Shown: positions 8,425-17,650, counted from the stretch's first letter. The stretch: 64,000 nucleotides of DNA from Actinoplanes sp. TBRC 11911 (GCF_012933445.1 NZ_JABBNC010000002.1:512192-576191), one strand, 5' to 3'. Program-made: numbers and translations. Notes: generated from the letters alone by a model not told the origin.

Positions 8425-9093
8425 TCAAATGCCCAGCTGAGCCATCCGGCGGACCTCGCTGCCCTGTTCCACGGCCATCTCGTTGGCCATCTCGCGCAGC
8501 AGCTCGTCCTGGCCCCCGGTGATCACGTCGCCGGCCATCTGCTGAGCGCCGCGATGATGATCGGTCATCATCGCCACGAACTTGCGGTCGAACTCCGCAC
8601 CGGTCGCGGCCCTCAGCGCGGCCATGTCGGCGGGCGTCTGCATGCCGGGCATCGTGCTGTGGTCGTGCGACGGGTCGGTCTCGGGCAGTTTGCGGGCCCG
8701 CAGCCACGTCCGCAGATAGGTCACCTCGGGGGCCTGGGCGGCACCGATGCGGTCGGCCAGCGCGCGCAGCTCGACGTTCGAGGCGCGCCGGCCGGCCAGA
8801 CCGGCCATCTCGATCGCCTGTCCATGATGGACGATCATCATCTGGACGAACGTCGTGTCGATCCCGTTGTAGGTGACACCGTCCGGGGCCTTCACCCGGT
8901 CGGACAACGTCACCTCCGCCGACTCGCCCGGCCGGCCCGGGACCACGACGCGGTGCGGCGCCTCGGAAACCGCGCTGGGCAACGGCACCGCCGCACTCGA
9001 GTCCGAACTCGACCGGGTTGCCACGATAAGCCCGACCGCGCCCGCGACGGCCACACCCGCAGCGAGCAGCATCGATGCCCTCTGACGGTTCAC
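8425..9093 (-). CDS. DUF305 domain protein, membrane-anchored/exported
   Basis: A 222-residue exported protein. An N-terminal hydrophobic segment (MLLAAGVAVAGAVGLIVATR) acts as signal anchor. The mature part carries the two DUF305 histidine motifs, FVQMMIVHHGQAIEMA and KFVAMMTDHHRGAQQMA, separated by about 85 residues, with a further HDHSTMPGM segment between. DUF305 is a ferritin-like four-helix fold associated with metal, especially copper, handling in other bacteria; that role is an inference here. The GTG at 9093 has GGAGATAGG directly upstream. It is divergent from the LVIVD gene. Confidence 0.9.
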   Translation of the reverse strand: MNRQRASMLLAAGVAVAGAVGLIVATRSSSDSSAAVPLPSAVSEAPHRVVVPGRPGESAEVTLSDRVKAPDGVTYNGIDTTFVQMMIVHHGQAIEMAGLAGRRASNVELRALADRIGAAQAPEVTYLRTWLRARKLPETDPSHDHSTMPGMQTPADMAALRAATGAEFDRKFVAMMTDHHRGAQQMAGDVITGGQDELLREMANEMAVEQGSEVRRMAQLGI

Positions 9094-9219
9094 CCTATCT
9101 CCTTGCTGCCTGAATAGATGTTCCTCAAAACACTGTGGACCATTACTGTAGCGACAGGATTGAATACGCGCTGTCGTGACCCATCTTGCATCGACGGTGC
9201 ATGAATCGGAAGGAGCATC

Positions 9220-10653
9220 GTGAGACCACTCGCCCCACGAGGGCGGAGGCTCATGCGCCTTGCCGCGTTAACCGCGGCCGCGGTCGTCGTCGGACTTATG
9301 ACGGCACCTTCGAGCGGCGCTGCCCAAGCCCCCGCCCCGTCCGGGATTCCCGGCGTCGACGAGATCGTCAGCTCCGCAAACCTCAAGCAGGTCGCACATC
9401 TGCCGAAGACCGGGCCGTTCGCCGAGTCCTTCAACACGGACTGGGCGTTCCAGGGCCGCTACGCATACGGCGGTAACTACAACGGGTTCTCCGTCTACGA
9501 CCTTCGCAACCCCAAGGCGCCCAAGCTCGCCGCGCAGGTGCTCTGCCCGGGTTCGCAGAACGACGTCTCGGTCAGCGGAAACCTGCTCTTCCTGGGTACC
9601 GACTCGCAGCGCACCAACGACTCGTGCGTGAACGAGGGGTCCACCACCGCCGTCCCGGGCGACCGCTGGGAAGGCATCAAGATCTTCGACATCCGCGACC
9701 CGCTGACGCCGAAGTACATCAAGTCGATCAAGACGGACTGCGGTTCGCACACGCAGACGATGGTGCCGGGCAAGAAGCACGACCCCAACGTCTACCTGTA
9801 CATCTCGTCGTACAACCTGTCGACGGCGGACCAGCCGAACTGCGCCCAGCCGCACGACAAGATCTCGATCATCAAGGTGCCGAAGTACAACCCGAAGGCC
9901 GCCACGGTGGTCGCGGCGCCGATCGTGTTCCCGGACGGTGGGTATCCGGGAACGCCCGGCCACACCGCCACCAGCGGCTGCCACGACATCACGGTCTACG
10001 CGGAGAAGGACATCGCCGCGGGTGCGTGCATGGGCGACGGCGTGCTGTTCGACATCTCGAAGCGTACGGCTCCGAAGGTCATCACCACCGTGCGTGACAC
10101 CGTGAACTTCGCGTTCTGGCACTCCGCGACGTTCAACAACAACGGCACCAAGGTCGTCTTCACCGACGAGCTGGGTGGCGGCGGCGCGGCGACCTGTAAC
10201 CCGGAGATCGGCCCGAACCGTGGCGCCGACGCGATCTACGACGTCGTGGGTCATGGCAAGCGGGCGAAGTTCGAGTTCCGCAGCTACTTCAAGATCCCGC
10301 GGACGAACACGGCCACCGAGAACTGCGTCGCCCACAACGGCTCGCTGATCCCGGTTCCGGGCCGCGACATCATGGTGCAGGCGTGGTATCAGGGTGGCGT
10401 CGCCGTCTGGGACTTCAGCGACTCGCGCCGGCCCAAGGAGATCGCGTTCTGGGAGCGCGGCCCGATCTCGGACACCACCCTGGTGCTCGGCGGATCGTGG
10501 TCCGCCTATTGGTACAACGGCTACATCTACTCGAACGACATCGACAAGGGCATCGATGTCCTCGAATTGAAGGACTACCGCACGAACATCGCGAAGTTCT
10601 TCCGCACCGACACGTTCAACGCGCAGACCCAGGAGAATTTCCTGAGGTGGTAA
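9220..10653 (+). CDS. Secreted LVIVD-repeat (beta-propeller-like) protein
   Basis: A 477-residue secreted protein. The signal peptide (RLAALTAAAVVVGLMTAPSS, cleavage near GAAQA) is followed by repeated beta-propeller blades of the LVIVD class: NGFSVYDLRNPKAPKLAAQV, IKIFDIRDPLTPKYIKSIK, VLFDISKRTAPKVITTV, VAVWDFSDSRRPKEIAFWE and a terminal GIDVLELKDY blade. Several conserved cysteines occur (VLCPG, NDSCV, TDCGS, SGCHD, GACMG, ATCNP), consistent with disulfides outside the cell. AAGGAG at 9210-9215 supports the GTG at 9220. No enzymatic function is evident; the family is found on actinobacterial surfaces. Confidence 0.88.
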   Translation: MRPLAPRGRRLMRLAALTAAAVVVGLMTAPSSGAAQAPAPSGIPGVDEIVSSANLKQVAHLPKTGPFAESFNTDWAFQGRYAYGGNYNGFSVYDLRNPKAPKLAAQVLCPGSQNDVSVSGNLLFLGTDSQRTNDSCVNEGSTTAVPGDRWEGIKIFDIRDPLTPKYIKSIKTDCGSHTQTMVPGKKHDPNVYLYISSYNLSTADQPNCAQPHDKISIIKVPKYNPKAATVVAAPIVFPDGGYPGTPGHTATSGCHDITVYAEKDIAAGACMGDGVLFDISKRTAPKVITTVRDTVNFAFWHSATFNNNGTKVVFTDELGGGGAATCNPEIGPNRGADAIYDVVGHGKRAKFEFRSYFKIPRTNTATENCVAHNGSLIPVPGRDIMVQAWYQGGVAVWDFSDSRRPKEIAFWERGPISDTTLVLGGSWSAYWYNGYIYSNDIDKGIDVLELKDYRTNIAKFFRTDTFNAQTQENFLRW

Positions 10654-10664
10654 CGATTTGAAGG

Positions 10665-10693
10665 GGTGGGCCCGGGCATCGACCGGGCCCACC
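10665..10693. terminator. Bidirectional stem-loop between convergent genes
   Basis: A perfect 11-bp inverted repeat (GGTGGGCCCGG ... CCGGGCCCACC) with a 7-nt loop lies in the 51-nt gap between the LVIVD and SDR genes, which face each other. It is GC-rich with no U-tract, as is common for actinobacterial terminators. Confidence 0.75.
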
Positions 10694-10704
10694 TCGTCGA
10701 CGCC

Positions 10705-11529
10705 TCAGAGGTCCGTGCTGGTGCCCACCGAACGCCAGGCGTCCAGGTCGGCCCGCTGACTTTCCAGTACGCCTTCGAAATTCTGCACGGCGTCCGAACC
10801 GAGAACCAGAAGCTGCGGCGCCCGCCCCGATTCGAGAACGGTGATGAGGGCCTGCGCCAGCTTCTTCGGATCGCCCGGCTGGGTGCCGTGGCTCTGGTCG
10901 GTCCCTTTGCGCCGCGGCCCCACGGTCGGTTCGTAGTCGGCAATCACCGTCTTCGCCCCGGTCAGCGACCGGCCCGCGAAATCGGTGCGGAAATTGCCCG
11001 GCTCGACGGCCATGACGGTGATCCCGAGCGGCTCGACCTCACGCCGCAACGAGCCGGACATGCCCTCTAACGCCGCCTTGCTCGCCGAATAGTGCGCCGA
11101 CCCGGGCAGGGTGATCCGCGCCCCGATCGAGGAGACGTTGACGATCGCGCCCCGGCGGCGTTCCCGCATTCCGGGAAGCACCTTCTGGATCAGCGTCACC
11201 GGGCCGAAGAAGTTCGTCGCGAAGAGCCGCCGCACATCCTCGTCATCGGCTTCCTCGACGGCTCCGCGATATCCGTACCCGGCATTGTTGACCAGCACGT
11301 CAACGCCACCGAATCGCGCCTCCGCCTCCCGTACCACGCGCTCGATCTGCGTCTGATCGGTCACGTCGAGCGCCAGCGCGAGAGCCTTTTCCGGGTACGC
11401 CTTCGCCAGATCCTCGACCGTGCTGACGTCCCGCGCGGTGACCACCGCATCGTCCCCGCGCTCGAGCACGGCCTCGGCAAGCGCCCGCCCGAAACCGGTC
11501 GAAGTGCCGGTGATTAACCAGGTAGACAT
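10705..11529 (-). CDS. Short-chain dehydrogenase/reductase (classical SDR)
   Basis: A 274-residue NAD(P)-dependent oxidoreductase. It begins MSTWLITGTSTGFGRALAEA, giving the T-G-x-x-x-G-x-G cofactor motif at about residues 8-15, then VNNAGYGY, and the catalytic Ser and Y-x-x-x-K in VNVSSIGARI and SAHYSASKAALEG. Length and motifs are standard for oxidoreductases that reduce carbonyls of small metabolites. The start at 11529 has GGAGA upstream; longer versions of the frame extend into unlike sequence. Substrate unknown. Confidence 0.92.
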   Translation of the reverse strand: MSTWLITGTSTGFGRALAEAVLERGDDAVVTARDVSTVEDLAKAYPEKALALALDVTDQTQIERVVREAEARFGGVDVLVNNAGYGYRGAVEEADDEDVRRLFATNFFGPVTLIQKVLPGMRERRRGAIVNVSSIGARITLPGSAHYSASKAALEGMSGSLRREVEPLGITVMAVEPGNFRTDFAGRSLTGAKTVIADYEPTVGPRRKGTDQSHGTQPGDPKKLAQALITVLESGRAPQLLVLGSDAVQNFEGVLESQRADLDAWRSVGTSTDL

Positions 11530-11804
11530 GCCATTTCTCCTAAGCTTTCCCACGTACGCCGGTGAACAGCCCCGTGTTTCCCGAGCCTCCACGGCCGGCC
11601 ACCACCCCGCAAACCCCCGCCGCGAGAAGAGACCCGATTCATGGTGCAAACAAACGGCGTACGTCAGTTGGCGGGTGTCTGCGGAGAAGACGACGGTCCC
11701 GTGATCGATGGCATAGCGCCACCGGAGCGGGTCGGTTGTACGGTTCACTCGAACATGGTGTCCGAGTCATGCGCTCGGGCAGTGCTTGTGACCAAGGAGT
11801 GAGC

Positions 11805-12755
11805 ATGGCATTTCCCCTTGACCCCGAGTGGGTCGCGGCGCGGAAGCGGATGTTCGGTGCCGACGCGCCGCCCCCGCCGGTGATTCCGGTCGGTGACGTC
11901 AAGGCCGTGCGCACGGGGATCGACACCGTTCACGCCATGATCGATGTCGCGCAACCGGTGCCGGACGATGTGACGACCACCGATTTCGAGGTGACCTCGG
12001 CCGACGGCGCGACGATTCTGGCGCGGTGGTACGTCAAGGACGGCTCCCGGCCCGGATCCGCGGTGCTGCACTTCCACGGCGGCGGCGTGATCGCGAGCAG
12101 CGTCGACCTGTACCACGGCAGGGTCGCCCGTTACGTGTCCGACAGCGGCGTCCCGTTCCTGTCGGTGGGCTACCGGCTCGCGCCCGAGTTCCCGCATCCC
12201 AAGCCGGTCGAAGACGCGTACGCCGCGCTGACCTGGCTGGCCGCGCACGCGAGCGAGCTGGGCGTCGACCCCGGACGGATCGCGGTGATGGGCGACAGTG
12301 GCGGCGGAAACCTGGCGGCCGCCGTGGCACTGTGGTCCCGGGACCGGAACGGGCCGGCGATCGCCCGCCAGATACTGCTGTATCCGATGCTCGACGACCG
12401 CACCTCGACCCCGGTGCCCGGCATGGAGGACCGCATCGGCGACTACAACATCATCGTCACCGCGTGGCAGGCGCTGCTCGGCGACGCGTACGGCACGGCG
12501 GACGTGTCGCCCTACGCGGCGCCGGCGCGAATGACGGACGCGACCGGGATGCCGCCGCTCTTCATGGAGGCGGTGGAGATCGACCCGGTACGCGACGAGG
12601 ACATCGAGTACGCCCGCCGCACGCAACTGGCCGGAGTGAGTACCGAGCTGCACGTCCATCCCGCGGTCCCGCACGGATTCGAGCCCATCGCGTACGACTC
12701 CGCGGTCGCGCGCCGCATGATGGCCGACCGCCTGCGAGTGATCGGCGCGCTCTGA
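11805..12755 (+). CDS. Alpha/beta hydrolase, hormone-sensitive-lipase (family IV) esterase
   Basis: A 316-residue carboxylesterase. The oxyanion-hole motif is HFHGGGV, the nucleophile elbow GDSGGGNLA, the acid residue lies in the segment MEAVEIDPVRDED, and the catalytic His is in VHPAVPHGFE. These are the hallmarks of HSL-type bacterial esterases acting on short-chain esters. ACCAAGGAGTGAGC places a good ribosome-binding site before the ATG at 11805. It is divergent from the SDR gene across about 275 nt; no other gene is seen in that gap. Confidence 0.93.
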   Translation: MAFPLDPEWVAARKRMFGADAPPPPVIPVGDVKAVRTGIDTVHAMIDVAQPVPDDVTTTDFEVTSADGATILARWYVKDGSRPGSAVLHFHGGGVIASSVDLYHGRVARYVSDSGVPFLSVGYRLAPEFPHPKPVEDAYAALTWLAAHASELGVDPGRIAVMGDSGGGNLAAAVALWSRDRNGPAIARQILLYPMLDDRTSTPVPGMEDRIGDYNIIVTAWQALLGDAYGTADVSPYAAPARMTDATGMPPLFMEAVEIDPVRDEDIEYARRTQLAGVSTELHVHPAVPHGFEPIAYDSAVARRMMADRLRVIGAL

Positions 12756-12964
12756 GAATTGCAGAGAAACCGGGCGACGCGCGTCACAACTATTGCGGGA
12801 CCGGTCTAATTCGTAAAGCTTGGGGGGACAGCAAGGAGGCTCGAATGGGGACTATTGCAACGTCCTTCATGGTGGAATCCTTACACTCCGTTGCGCCACG
12901 TTTCTGATGCGAGAGTTCGCTGCGAATCCCGCACTGCACGTCATTTCCCGAGATTGGATGCGAG

Positions 12965-15418
12965 TTGGTGTCTGCACCGACTGATCCCAGACCCAAGGTG
13001 ACCCGCCAGCAGTCGATCAAGCGACGCGTCGTCCGGCTGGTGCTCATCCCCGGCCTCGTCGCCGTGCTGCTGTGGTTGGTCGCTTCCGCGTACCTGGTCT
13101 TCCAGGGTTACCACAGCCGTTCGACCGGCAACGCGATCCGCCAGGTCTCGGCCGAGTCGGCGGCCGCGGTCATTTCGATCGAGTACGAACGCCGGCTCAG
13201 CGTGGCGTTCCTCGCCCGCCCCTCGCAGGACAAGTCCCAGCTGCTCGACACCCGTCGGCAGACCGATGCACAGGTGGCCACCATCCGCGCGGCCGGCGAG
13301 AAGCTGGGCCACGTCCCGGACTCGGTCAAGACCAGTTTGAACACCCTCATCGCGACGCTCGACCAGCTTCCAGCCATTCGTAAGGCCGTCGACGCCGAGT
13401 CGATCAGCTCGGGTGGTGCGCTGGACATGTACAACCGGCTCTTCGAATCATTGGATCAACTCTTCGACGCGCAGGCGCGTGCGGTTCCCGACGTCAAGGG
13501 AACCCAGGGTGAGATCACTTCGGTCGAAATGGGGCGCGGCAGTGACCTGCAGAACCGTGCCGCTTCCGTGATCGATGCCGCGCTCATCTCCGGCGGGCTC
13601 AGCCGGGCCGACTACCTGGAGTTCGTCAAGGACGCCGGGGCGTACCACTACATGCTGGACTACGCGAGCCAGTTCATGGACGCCACCAACCGCCAGCAGT
13701 ACGCGGCAGTGCAGCAAAGTCCCGCCTGGAAGCAGCTCGTCGCCACCGAGGACGCGATCACCGCGGCCGGGCCCTGGCACGACGGCCAGCCGAGCACGGT
13801 GCCGATCAACCGGGCCCAGTGGGCGACGCTGACCACCCAGGTCTCCAACGCCCTCCTCGGCGTGATCGTCGGCAACGAAACCCTGGTGTCGGCGCAGTCG
13901 GTGCACGCCGGCAACCAGAAGCTGCTCATTCCATCGCTCGGTAGCCTGCTGGCCCTGCTCATCGCGGTCGGCGCGATCCTGTGGGCGGTCCGGCAATCCA
14001 GCGTGCTGGTCGACCGCGCCCTGTCCGTACGTCTGGCCAAACTCGGCAGGGACGCGGACACGCTGGTCGACGAGCGGCTGCCCGCGGTCATGAACCGGCT
14101 GCGCCGACGCGAACAGGTCGATCTGAACACCGAGTTCGTCGGCCAGGACTACGGCGGCGACGAGATCGGCCAGGTCGCCAACGTGATCAACCGATCGCTG
14201 CGGGCGGCCGCCGGGGCCGCGACCGACGAGGCGAAGGCCCGCGCGGCCGGGACCGCGATCGTGATGGGTGTGGCCCGCCGGCCGCAGCGCCCGCTGCAGC
14301 GCGGGCTCAAGGTGGTCGAGGATCTGCAGAGCCAGATCGGCGACGAGAAGCTGCTGACGAACCTGTTCGACATCCACCACCAGCTCAACCAGACCCGGCG
14401 CTTCCTGGAGAACCTGGTCATCCTCGCCGGCGGGCAGAGCGGCCGCCGGTTCCAGAACCCGGTGCCGTTGCGCCGGGTGCTGCTGGCCGCGTTCGCCGAG
14501 ACCCGTGACTACCAGCGGATCAGCCTGCGCGTCGCGCCCGACGTGGCGCTGGTCGGGCACGCGGTGGCCGGGGTCCTGCACATCGTGGCCGAGCTGCTGG
14601 ACAACGCGCTCGCGTTCTCGCCGCCCGGATCCACCGTGTGGGTCAGCGCGAGCATGGTCAACGCGGGCGTCGCGGTCGAGATCGAAGACGCCGGCGTGGG
14701 CATGCCCAACGAAATGGTGGACCAGTCGAACCGGCTGCTCGCGACCGCGACCACCCCGGACGTCACCGAGCTCAAGGACGGCGCCCAGGTCGGCCTGCAC
14801 GTGGTGGCGGAGCTGGCCAAGCGCGAGGGCGTGCAGGTCAGTCTGCGCCGGTCCGCGTACGGGGGACTGCTCGTCATCGTGCTGCTGCCGGGCCGGCTGC
14901 TCACCAGCGGGGCCGAAGGCCGGGACCCGGACGGGACACCCGTCTCGCCGGCCACGCCGGCGTCCCCGGCCCCGTCGCCCCGGCACAACCGGGTCGACTC
15001 GCTGGACGTCCCGACGGTCGCCGCCGTGGCCGTCATGAAACCGGAGAACGTCGAGTCTCTGCCGCCCCGGCGGCCTGAGACGCTCGCGCCGCGGCAGCCA
15101 GAGACGCTGCCGCGACGGCAGCCCGAGACGCAGCAGCCCCAGCCGCAGCAGCCCATGTCGCCGCAGCCGCTGTCGCCGCAGCCCTCGTCTCTGCCGAGGC
15201 GGCACAAGGAAAGCAGCAAACCACCGCTGCCGCATCGGCGGCCGCAGGAACACCTCGCCCCTGGCTTGCGCGACGAGCCAGAAATGGGGGCCGGCCCGAC
15301 GCGGTCGCCCGAAGAGGCCCAGGCCCGGTTCGCGCGCTACCAGCAAGGTCGCAATGCGGGCCGCGCGGCCACGGGTGATGGAACAGTTACCGACGCTGAG
15401 CGAGGCATGCACCAGTGA
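12965..15418 (+). CDS. cvnA: Conservon sensor kinase-like protein with NIT-type sensor (CvnA)
   Basis: An 817-residue membrane sensor. Helix 1 (LVLIPGLVAVLLWLVASAYLV) is near residues 24-46. An extracytoplasmic, all-helical nitrate/nitrite-sensor-type region spans about 50-310 and includes SVAFLARPSQDKSQLLDTRR. Helix 2 (LLALLIAVGAILWAVR) is near 330. A HAMP-like stretch follows, then a histidine-kinase ATPase core with ELLDNALAFSPPG (N box) and IEDAGVGMP (G1 box). The tail of about 170 residues is Pro/Gln-rich (RQPETLPRRQPETQQPQ). The dimerisation segment reads NLFDIHHQLNQTRRFLENL. It heads a four-gene conservon; the next gene starts inside its stop (GTGA). The start may be TTG 12965 or GTG 12968. 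Confidence 0.93.
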   Translation: MVSAPTDPRPKVTRQQSIKRRVVRLVLIPGLVAVLLWLVASAYLVFQGYHSRSTGNAIRQVSAESAAAVISIEYERRLSVAFLARPSQDKSQLLDTRRQTDAQVATIRAAGEKLGHVPDSVKTSLNTLIATLDQLPAIRKAVDAESISSGGALDMYNRLFESLDQLFDAQARAVPDVKGTQGEITSVEMGRGSDLQNRAASVIDAALISGGLSRADYLEFVKDAGAYHYMLDYASQFMDATNRQQYAAVQQSPAWKQLVATEDAITAAGPWHDGQPSTVPINRAQWATLTTQVSNALLGVIVGNETLVSAQSVHAGNQKLLIPSLGSLLALLIAVGAILWAVRQSSVLVDRALSVRLAKLGRDADTLVDERLPAVMNRLRRREQVDLNTEFVGQDYGGDEIGQVANVINRSLRAAAGAATDEAKARAAGTAIVMGVARRPQRPLQRGLKVVEDLQSQIGDEKLLTNLFDIHHQLNQTRRFLENLVILAGGQSGRRFQNPVPLRRVLLAAFAETRDYQRISLRVAPDVALVGHAVAGVLHIVAELLDNALAFSPPGSTVWVSASMVNAGVAVEIEDAGVGMPNEMVDQSNRLLATATTPDVTELKDGAQVGLHVVAELAKREGVQVSLRRSAYGGLLVIVLLPGRLLTSGAEGRDPDGTPVSPATPASPAPSPRHNRVDSLDVPTVAAVAVMKPENVESLPPRRPETLAPRQPETLPRRQPETQQPQPQQPMSPQPLSPQPSSLPRRHKESSKPPLPHRRPQEHLAPGLRDEPEMGAGPTRSPEEAQARFARYQQGRNAGRAATGDGTVTDAERGMHQ

Positions 15419-15825
15419 TCAATCCGACCCCTCCCAAGCTCCCCTGGATGCTCGACGATCTCGTCGAGGTGCCCAACGTCGTCTCCGTGGTGGTCCTGTC
15501 CGCCGACGGTCTGATCATGCAAAAGTCCGCATCCATCCCGCAGGAGCTCGCGGAGATCCTCGCCGCCGGCGCCTCCTCGATGTACAGCGTGGCCGAGGGC
15601 ACCGGACGCCGCTTCGCCAGCGGCGCGGTGCAACAGGTGATCATCGAGTTCCACGAGCAGACCCTGTTCCTCGCGGCCGCCGGCCAGAACGCGCGCCTCG
15701 CCGTCCTCTGCGACCAGAACGTCGACATGGGCATGGTCGCGTACGAGATGAGCCGTTTGGTTACTCGAATCGGCAACTACCTGGGTACCAGCGCGAGATC
15801 AGGCGTGCTGGCCGATGGCATCTGA
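15415..15825 (+). CDS. cvnB: Conservon Roadblock/LC7 protein (CvnB)
   Basis: A 136-residue Roadblock/LC7 protein. The fold's pattern appears as WMLDDLVEVPNVVSVVVLSADGLIMQKS, then YSVAEGTGRRFASGAVQQVI and LFLAAAGQNARLAVLCDQN. In conservons this protein is thought to bridge the sensor kinase and the small GTPase, acting like a GTPase-regulating subunit. The GTG at 15415 overlaps the kinase stop by 4 nt and its 3' end overlaps the DUF742 gene by 11 nt, so translation is coupled on both sides. Confidence 0.95.
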   Translation: MINPTPPKLPWMLDDLVEVPNVVSVVVLSADGLIMQKSASIPQELAEILAAGASSMYSVAEGTGRRFASGAVQQVIIEFHEQTLFLAAAGQNARLAVLCDQNVDMGMVAYEMSRLVTRIGNYLGTSARSGVLADGI

Positions 15826-16180
15826 CGCTCCGGGCGGCCGGGACGAGGCAGTCGCGGGCCGGTTTGTTCCGTTGTATGTGCTGGTCAACGGGCGCACCAG
15901 CCCGCAGGACTCGAACCTGGATCTGGCGACGCAGGTCATCGCGCTGCCGGCCGACCGCCGTCGTCTGGAGTCGGAGTACCTCAACGTCCTCGACCGGTGC
16001 GGCAACTGGATCTCGGTCGCGGAGCTCGGGGCGTACCTGCATCTGCCCTTGACCGTGACCAAGGTGATGGTGGGCGTCCTGGCCGAACAGGGCTATCTGG
16101 GGATGGGCGCGGCCGCCCAGCAGATCGTCATCGACCTGCGACTGCTTGGTTCGGTTCTCGCGGGCCTCGAGCGGCTCTGA
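15815..16180 (+). CDS. cvnC: Conservon DUF742 protein (CvnC)
   Basis: A 121-residue DUF742 protein of the third conservon class. Typical features are the N-terminal RFVPLYVLVNGRTSPQDSNLDLATQV and a winged-helix-like C-terminal half, NVLDRCGNWISVAELGAYLH followed by VTKVMVGVLAEQGYL. The role is not firmly known; it forms part of the membrane-associated complex with CvnA, CvnB and CvnD. It begins within the end of the Roadblock gene and is followed 16 nt later by the GTPase. Confidence 0.95.
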   Translation: MASDAPGGRDEAVAGRFVPLYVLVNGRTSPQDSNLDLATQVIALPADRRRLESEYLNVLDRCGNWISVAELGAYLHLPLTVTKVMVGVLAEQGYLGMGAAAQQIVIDLRLLGSVLAGLERL

Positions 16181-16196
16181 AGCTGAGGGGTACACA

Positions 16197-16775
16197 GTGG
16201 ATCGGACATCGGTCAAGATCGTCGTCGCCGGCGGATTCGGCACCGGCAAGACCACCCTGGTGGGCTCGGTCAGCGAGATCGCGCCCCTGACCACGGAAGA
16301 GATCCTGACCCAGGAAAGCGTCGGGGTGGACGACACGATCGGTGTCGAAGGCAAAGTGCAAACCACGGTGGCGCTGGACTTCGGCCGGATCACGATAAGC
16401 CAGGACGTCGTGCTCTATCTGTACGGTACGCCCGGGCAGGACCGCTATTGGTTTATGTGGGATGCCCTGGCTCAGGGGGCGGTGGGCGCGATCGTGCTGG
16501 TCGACACGCGACGGCTGGAGACCAGCTTCGCCGCGGTGGACTACTTCGAGCGGCGGGGAATCCCGTTCGTGGCGGCGGTCAACCAATTCTTCGGCAAACG
16601 CGACTATTCGGAGCGGGAGATCCGGGAGGCACTGGAATTGGACGCGGACGTGCCGCTGGTGTGGTGTGACGCGCGCGACCGGGAGTCGAGCAAGCTGGGA
16701 TTGATCGCGTTGGTGCGGTACGCGATGTCGCTGCTGGACGGCCGCCGTCTGAGCCACAATTCCGCCCCGTACTAA
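16197..16775 (+). CDS. cvnD: Conservon small GTPase / ATP-GTP-binding protein (CvnD)
   Basis: A 192-residue Ras-like nucleotide-binding protein. The Walker A motif GGFGTGKTTL is at residues 12-21, the switch II-like segment is LYGTPGQDRYWFMWD, and the base-recognition region is weakly canonical: AAVNQFFGKRDYSE (N-x-x rather than N-K-x-D) and WCDARDRESS. This matches the MglA-like GTPases that close every conservon. The GTG at 16197 follows GAGGGG; longer forms extend into the upstream gene. Its stop overlaps the stop of the convergent MerR gene by 4 nt. Confidence 0.94.
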   Translation: MDRTSVKIVVAGGFGTGKTTLVGSVSEIAPLTTEEILTQESVGVDDTIGVEGKVQTTVALDFGRITISQDVVLYLYGTPGQDRYWFMWDALAQGAVGAIVLVDTRRLETSFAAVDYFERRGIPFVAAVNQFFGKRDYSEREIREALELDADVPLVWCDARDRESSKLGLIALVRYAMSLLDGRRLSHNSAPY

Positions 16776-17599
16776 GAAGGCGGCGGCTGGGTCTCAAAGA
16801 TGGGCCAGCCGATTTCGGTGCGCCACCGTGATCGGTCGGCGGTGTGGTGCCGGTTCACGGGGTAGAACTCGTGGATCGGGCCGTCGACCGCGAGGGCGTG
16901 CCGGCTGACATAGGTGGCGAGTGCTCCGTAGGAGCGGTCGATGCCGTCGTCGGGGCCGTCATGCGCGATCACGGCCAGCTCGGCCGCGGGCAGCTCGGTG
17001 AGGTGGACGCGGCCCGCGGGGCGCAGGGCCGAGGTGATCGGGAGGTAGAGGGTGGCCTGCCCGTGTTCGTCGGTGAACAGCTCGTCGGCGTAGATGCCGG
17101 CCGCGGTGCCCGGATCGTCGATCTGCTGGCTGTCGAGCACCGCGTAGAGCTCGCCGAGGGCCCCCTGATACCAGGCGCCGATGTCGGCGATCTCGACGTG
17201 CCCGGAGATGGCCGCCACCCGTCGTTCGGGTATGCGCCGGTGCTCGATGGGGGTCTGCACCCGGGGATGCTCCAGCAGGTCTCGCAGCGAGGCCACGGCG
17301 CTCTGGGTGGTGGCGAGCTCGCGCTCCAGACGGCGCAGGTGCCGGGCGATGAGCTCGTTGCGGGCGGCGAGGTCGTCGGTGTGCAGCACGTCGCGGATGT
17401 CGTCCAGGGGCATGCCGAGGCCGCGGAAGCGGTGAATGATCTGGGCTATCGAGATCTGCTCGAGGCGGTAGCGCCGGTACCCCGAGGCCGCGTCGATCTG
17501 GGCCGGCTCCAGGAGCCCCTGGTCGTGATAGTGGCGCAGCGCCTTGACGCTCAGGTGGGTGGCGCGGGCGAAGTCACCGATCGACAGCAGCTCGGACAT
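16772..17599 (-). CDS. MerR family regulator with C-terminal effector-binding domain
   Basis: A 275-residue regulator. The N-terminal winged helix reads LLSIGDFARATHLSVKALRH then YHDQGLLEPAQIDAASGYRR, and a dimerisation coiled coil follows (RHLRRLERELATTQSAVASL). The C-terminal half, about residues 130-275, resembles the GyrI-like/BltR effector-binding fold (AISGHVEIADIGAW ... GPIHEFYPVN). Such proteins activate transcription on binding small lipophilic molecules. The start at 17599 gives the canonical M-x-E-L-L-S-I-G-D-F. Two mirror-image operator-like sequences lie immediately upstream, between it and the divergent NTF2-like gene. Confidence 0.92.
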   Translation of the reverse strand: MSELLSIGDFARATHLSVKALRHYHDQGLLEPAQIDAASGYRRYRLEQISIAQIIHRFRGLGMPLDDIRDVLHTDDLAARNELIARHLRRLERELATTQSAVASLRDLLEHPRVQTPIEHRRIPERRVAAISGHVEIADIGAWYQGALGELYAVLDSQQIDDPGTAAGIYADELFTDEHGQATLYLPITSALRPAGRVHLTELPAAELAVIAHDGPDDGIDRSYGALATYVSRHALAVDGPIHEFYPVNRHHTADRSRWRTEIGWPIFETQPPPS

Positions 17600-17610
17600 G
17601 GCCTCAGTCT

Positions 17611-17635
17611 TGACCCTCCCACAGGGGGAGAGTCC
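17611..17635 (-). promoter_or_regulatory. MerR-type operator, copy facing the merR gene
   Basis: Read on the minus strand this is GACTCTCCCCCTGTGGGAGG followed by GTC, an imperfect palindrome 12 nt upstream of the MerR start. It matches the second operator 16 nt away in opposite orientation, so it probably mediates autoregulation. Confidence 0.7.
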
Positions 17636-17650
17636 AGCGATTATGACGGC

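Noticed and set aside
11530..11804. N-terminal extensions of both the SDR and the esterase frames into their shared intergenic region
   Set aside because: Each gene has a good ribosome-binding site at the shorter start, and the extensions are not like either family.
12790..13047. 85-codon minus-strand frame before the conservon
   Set aside because: Overlaps the start of the sensor kinase gene and lacks codon bias or a start signal.
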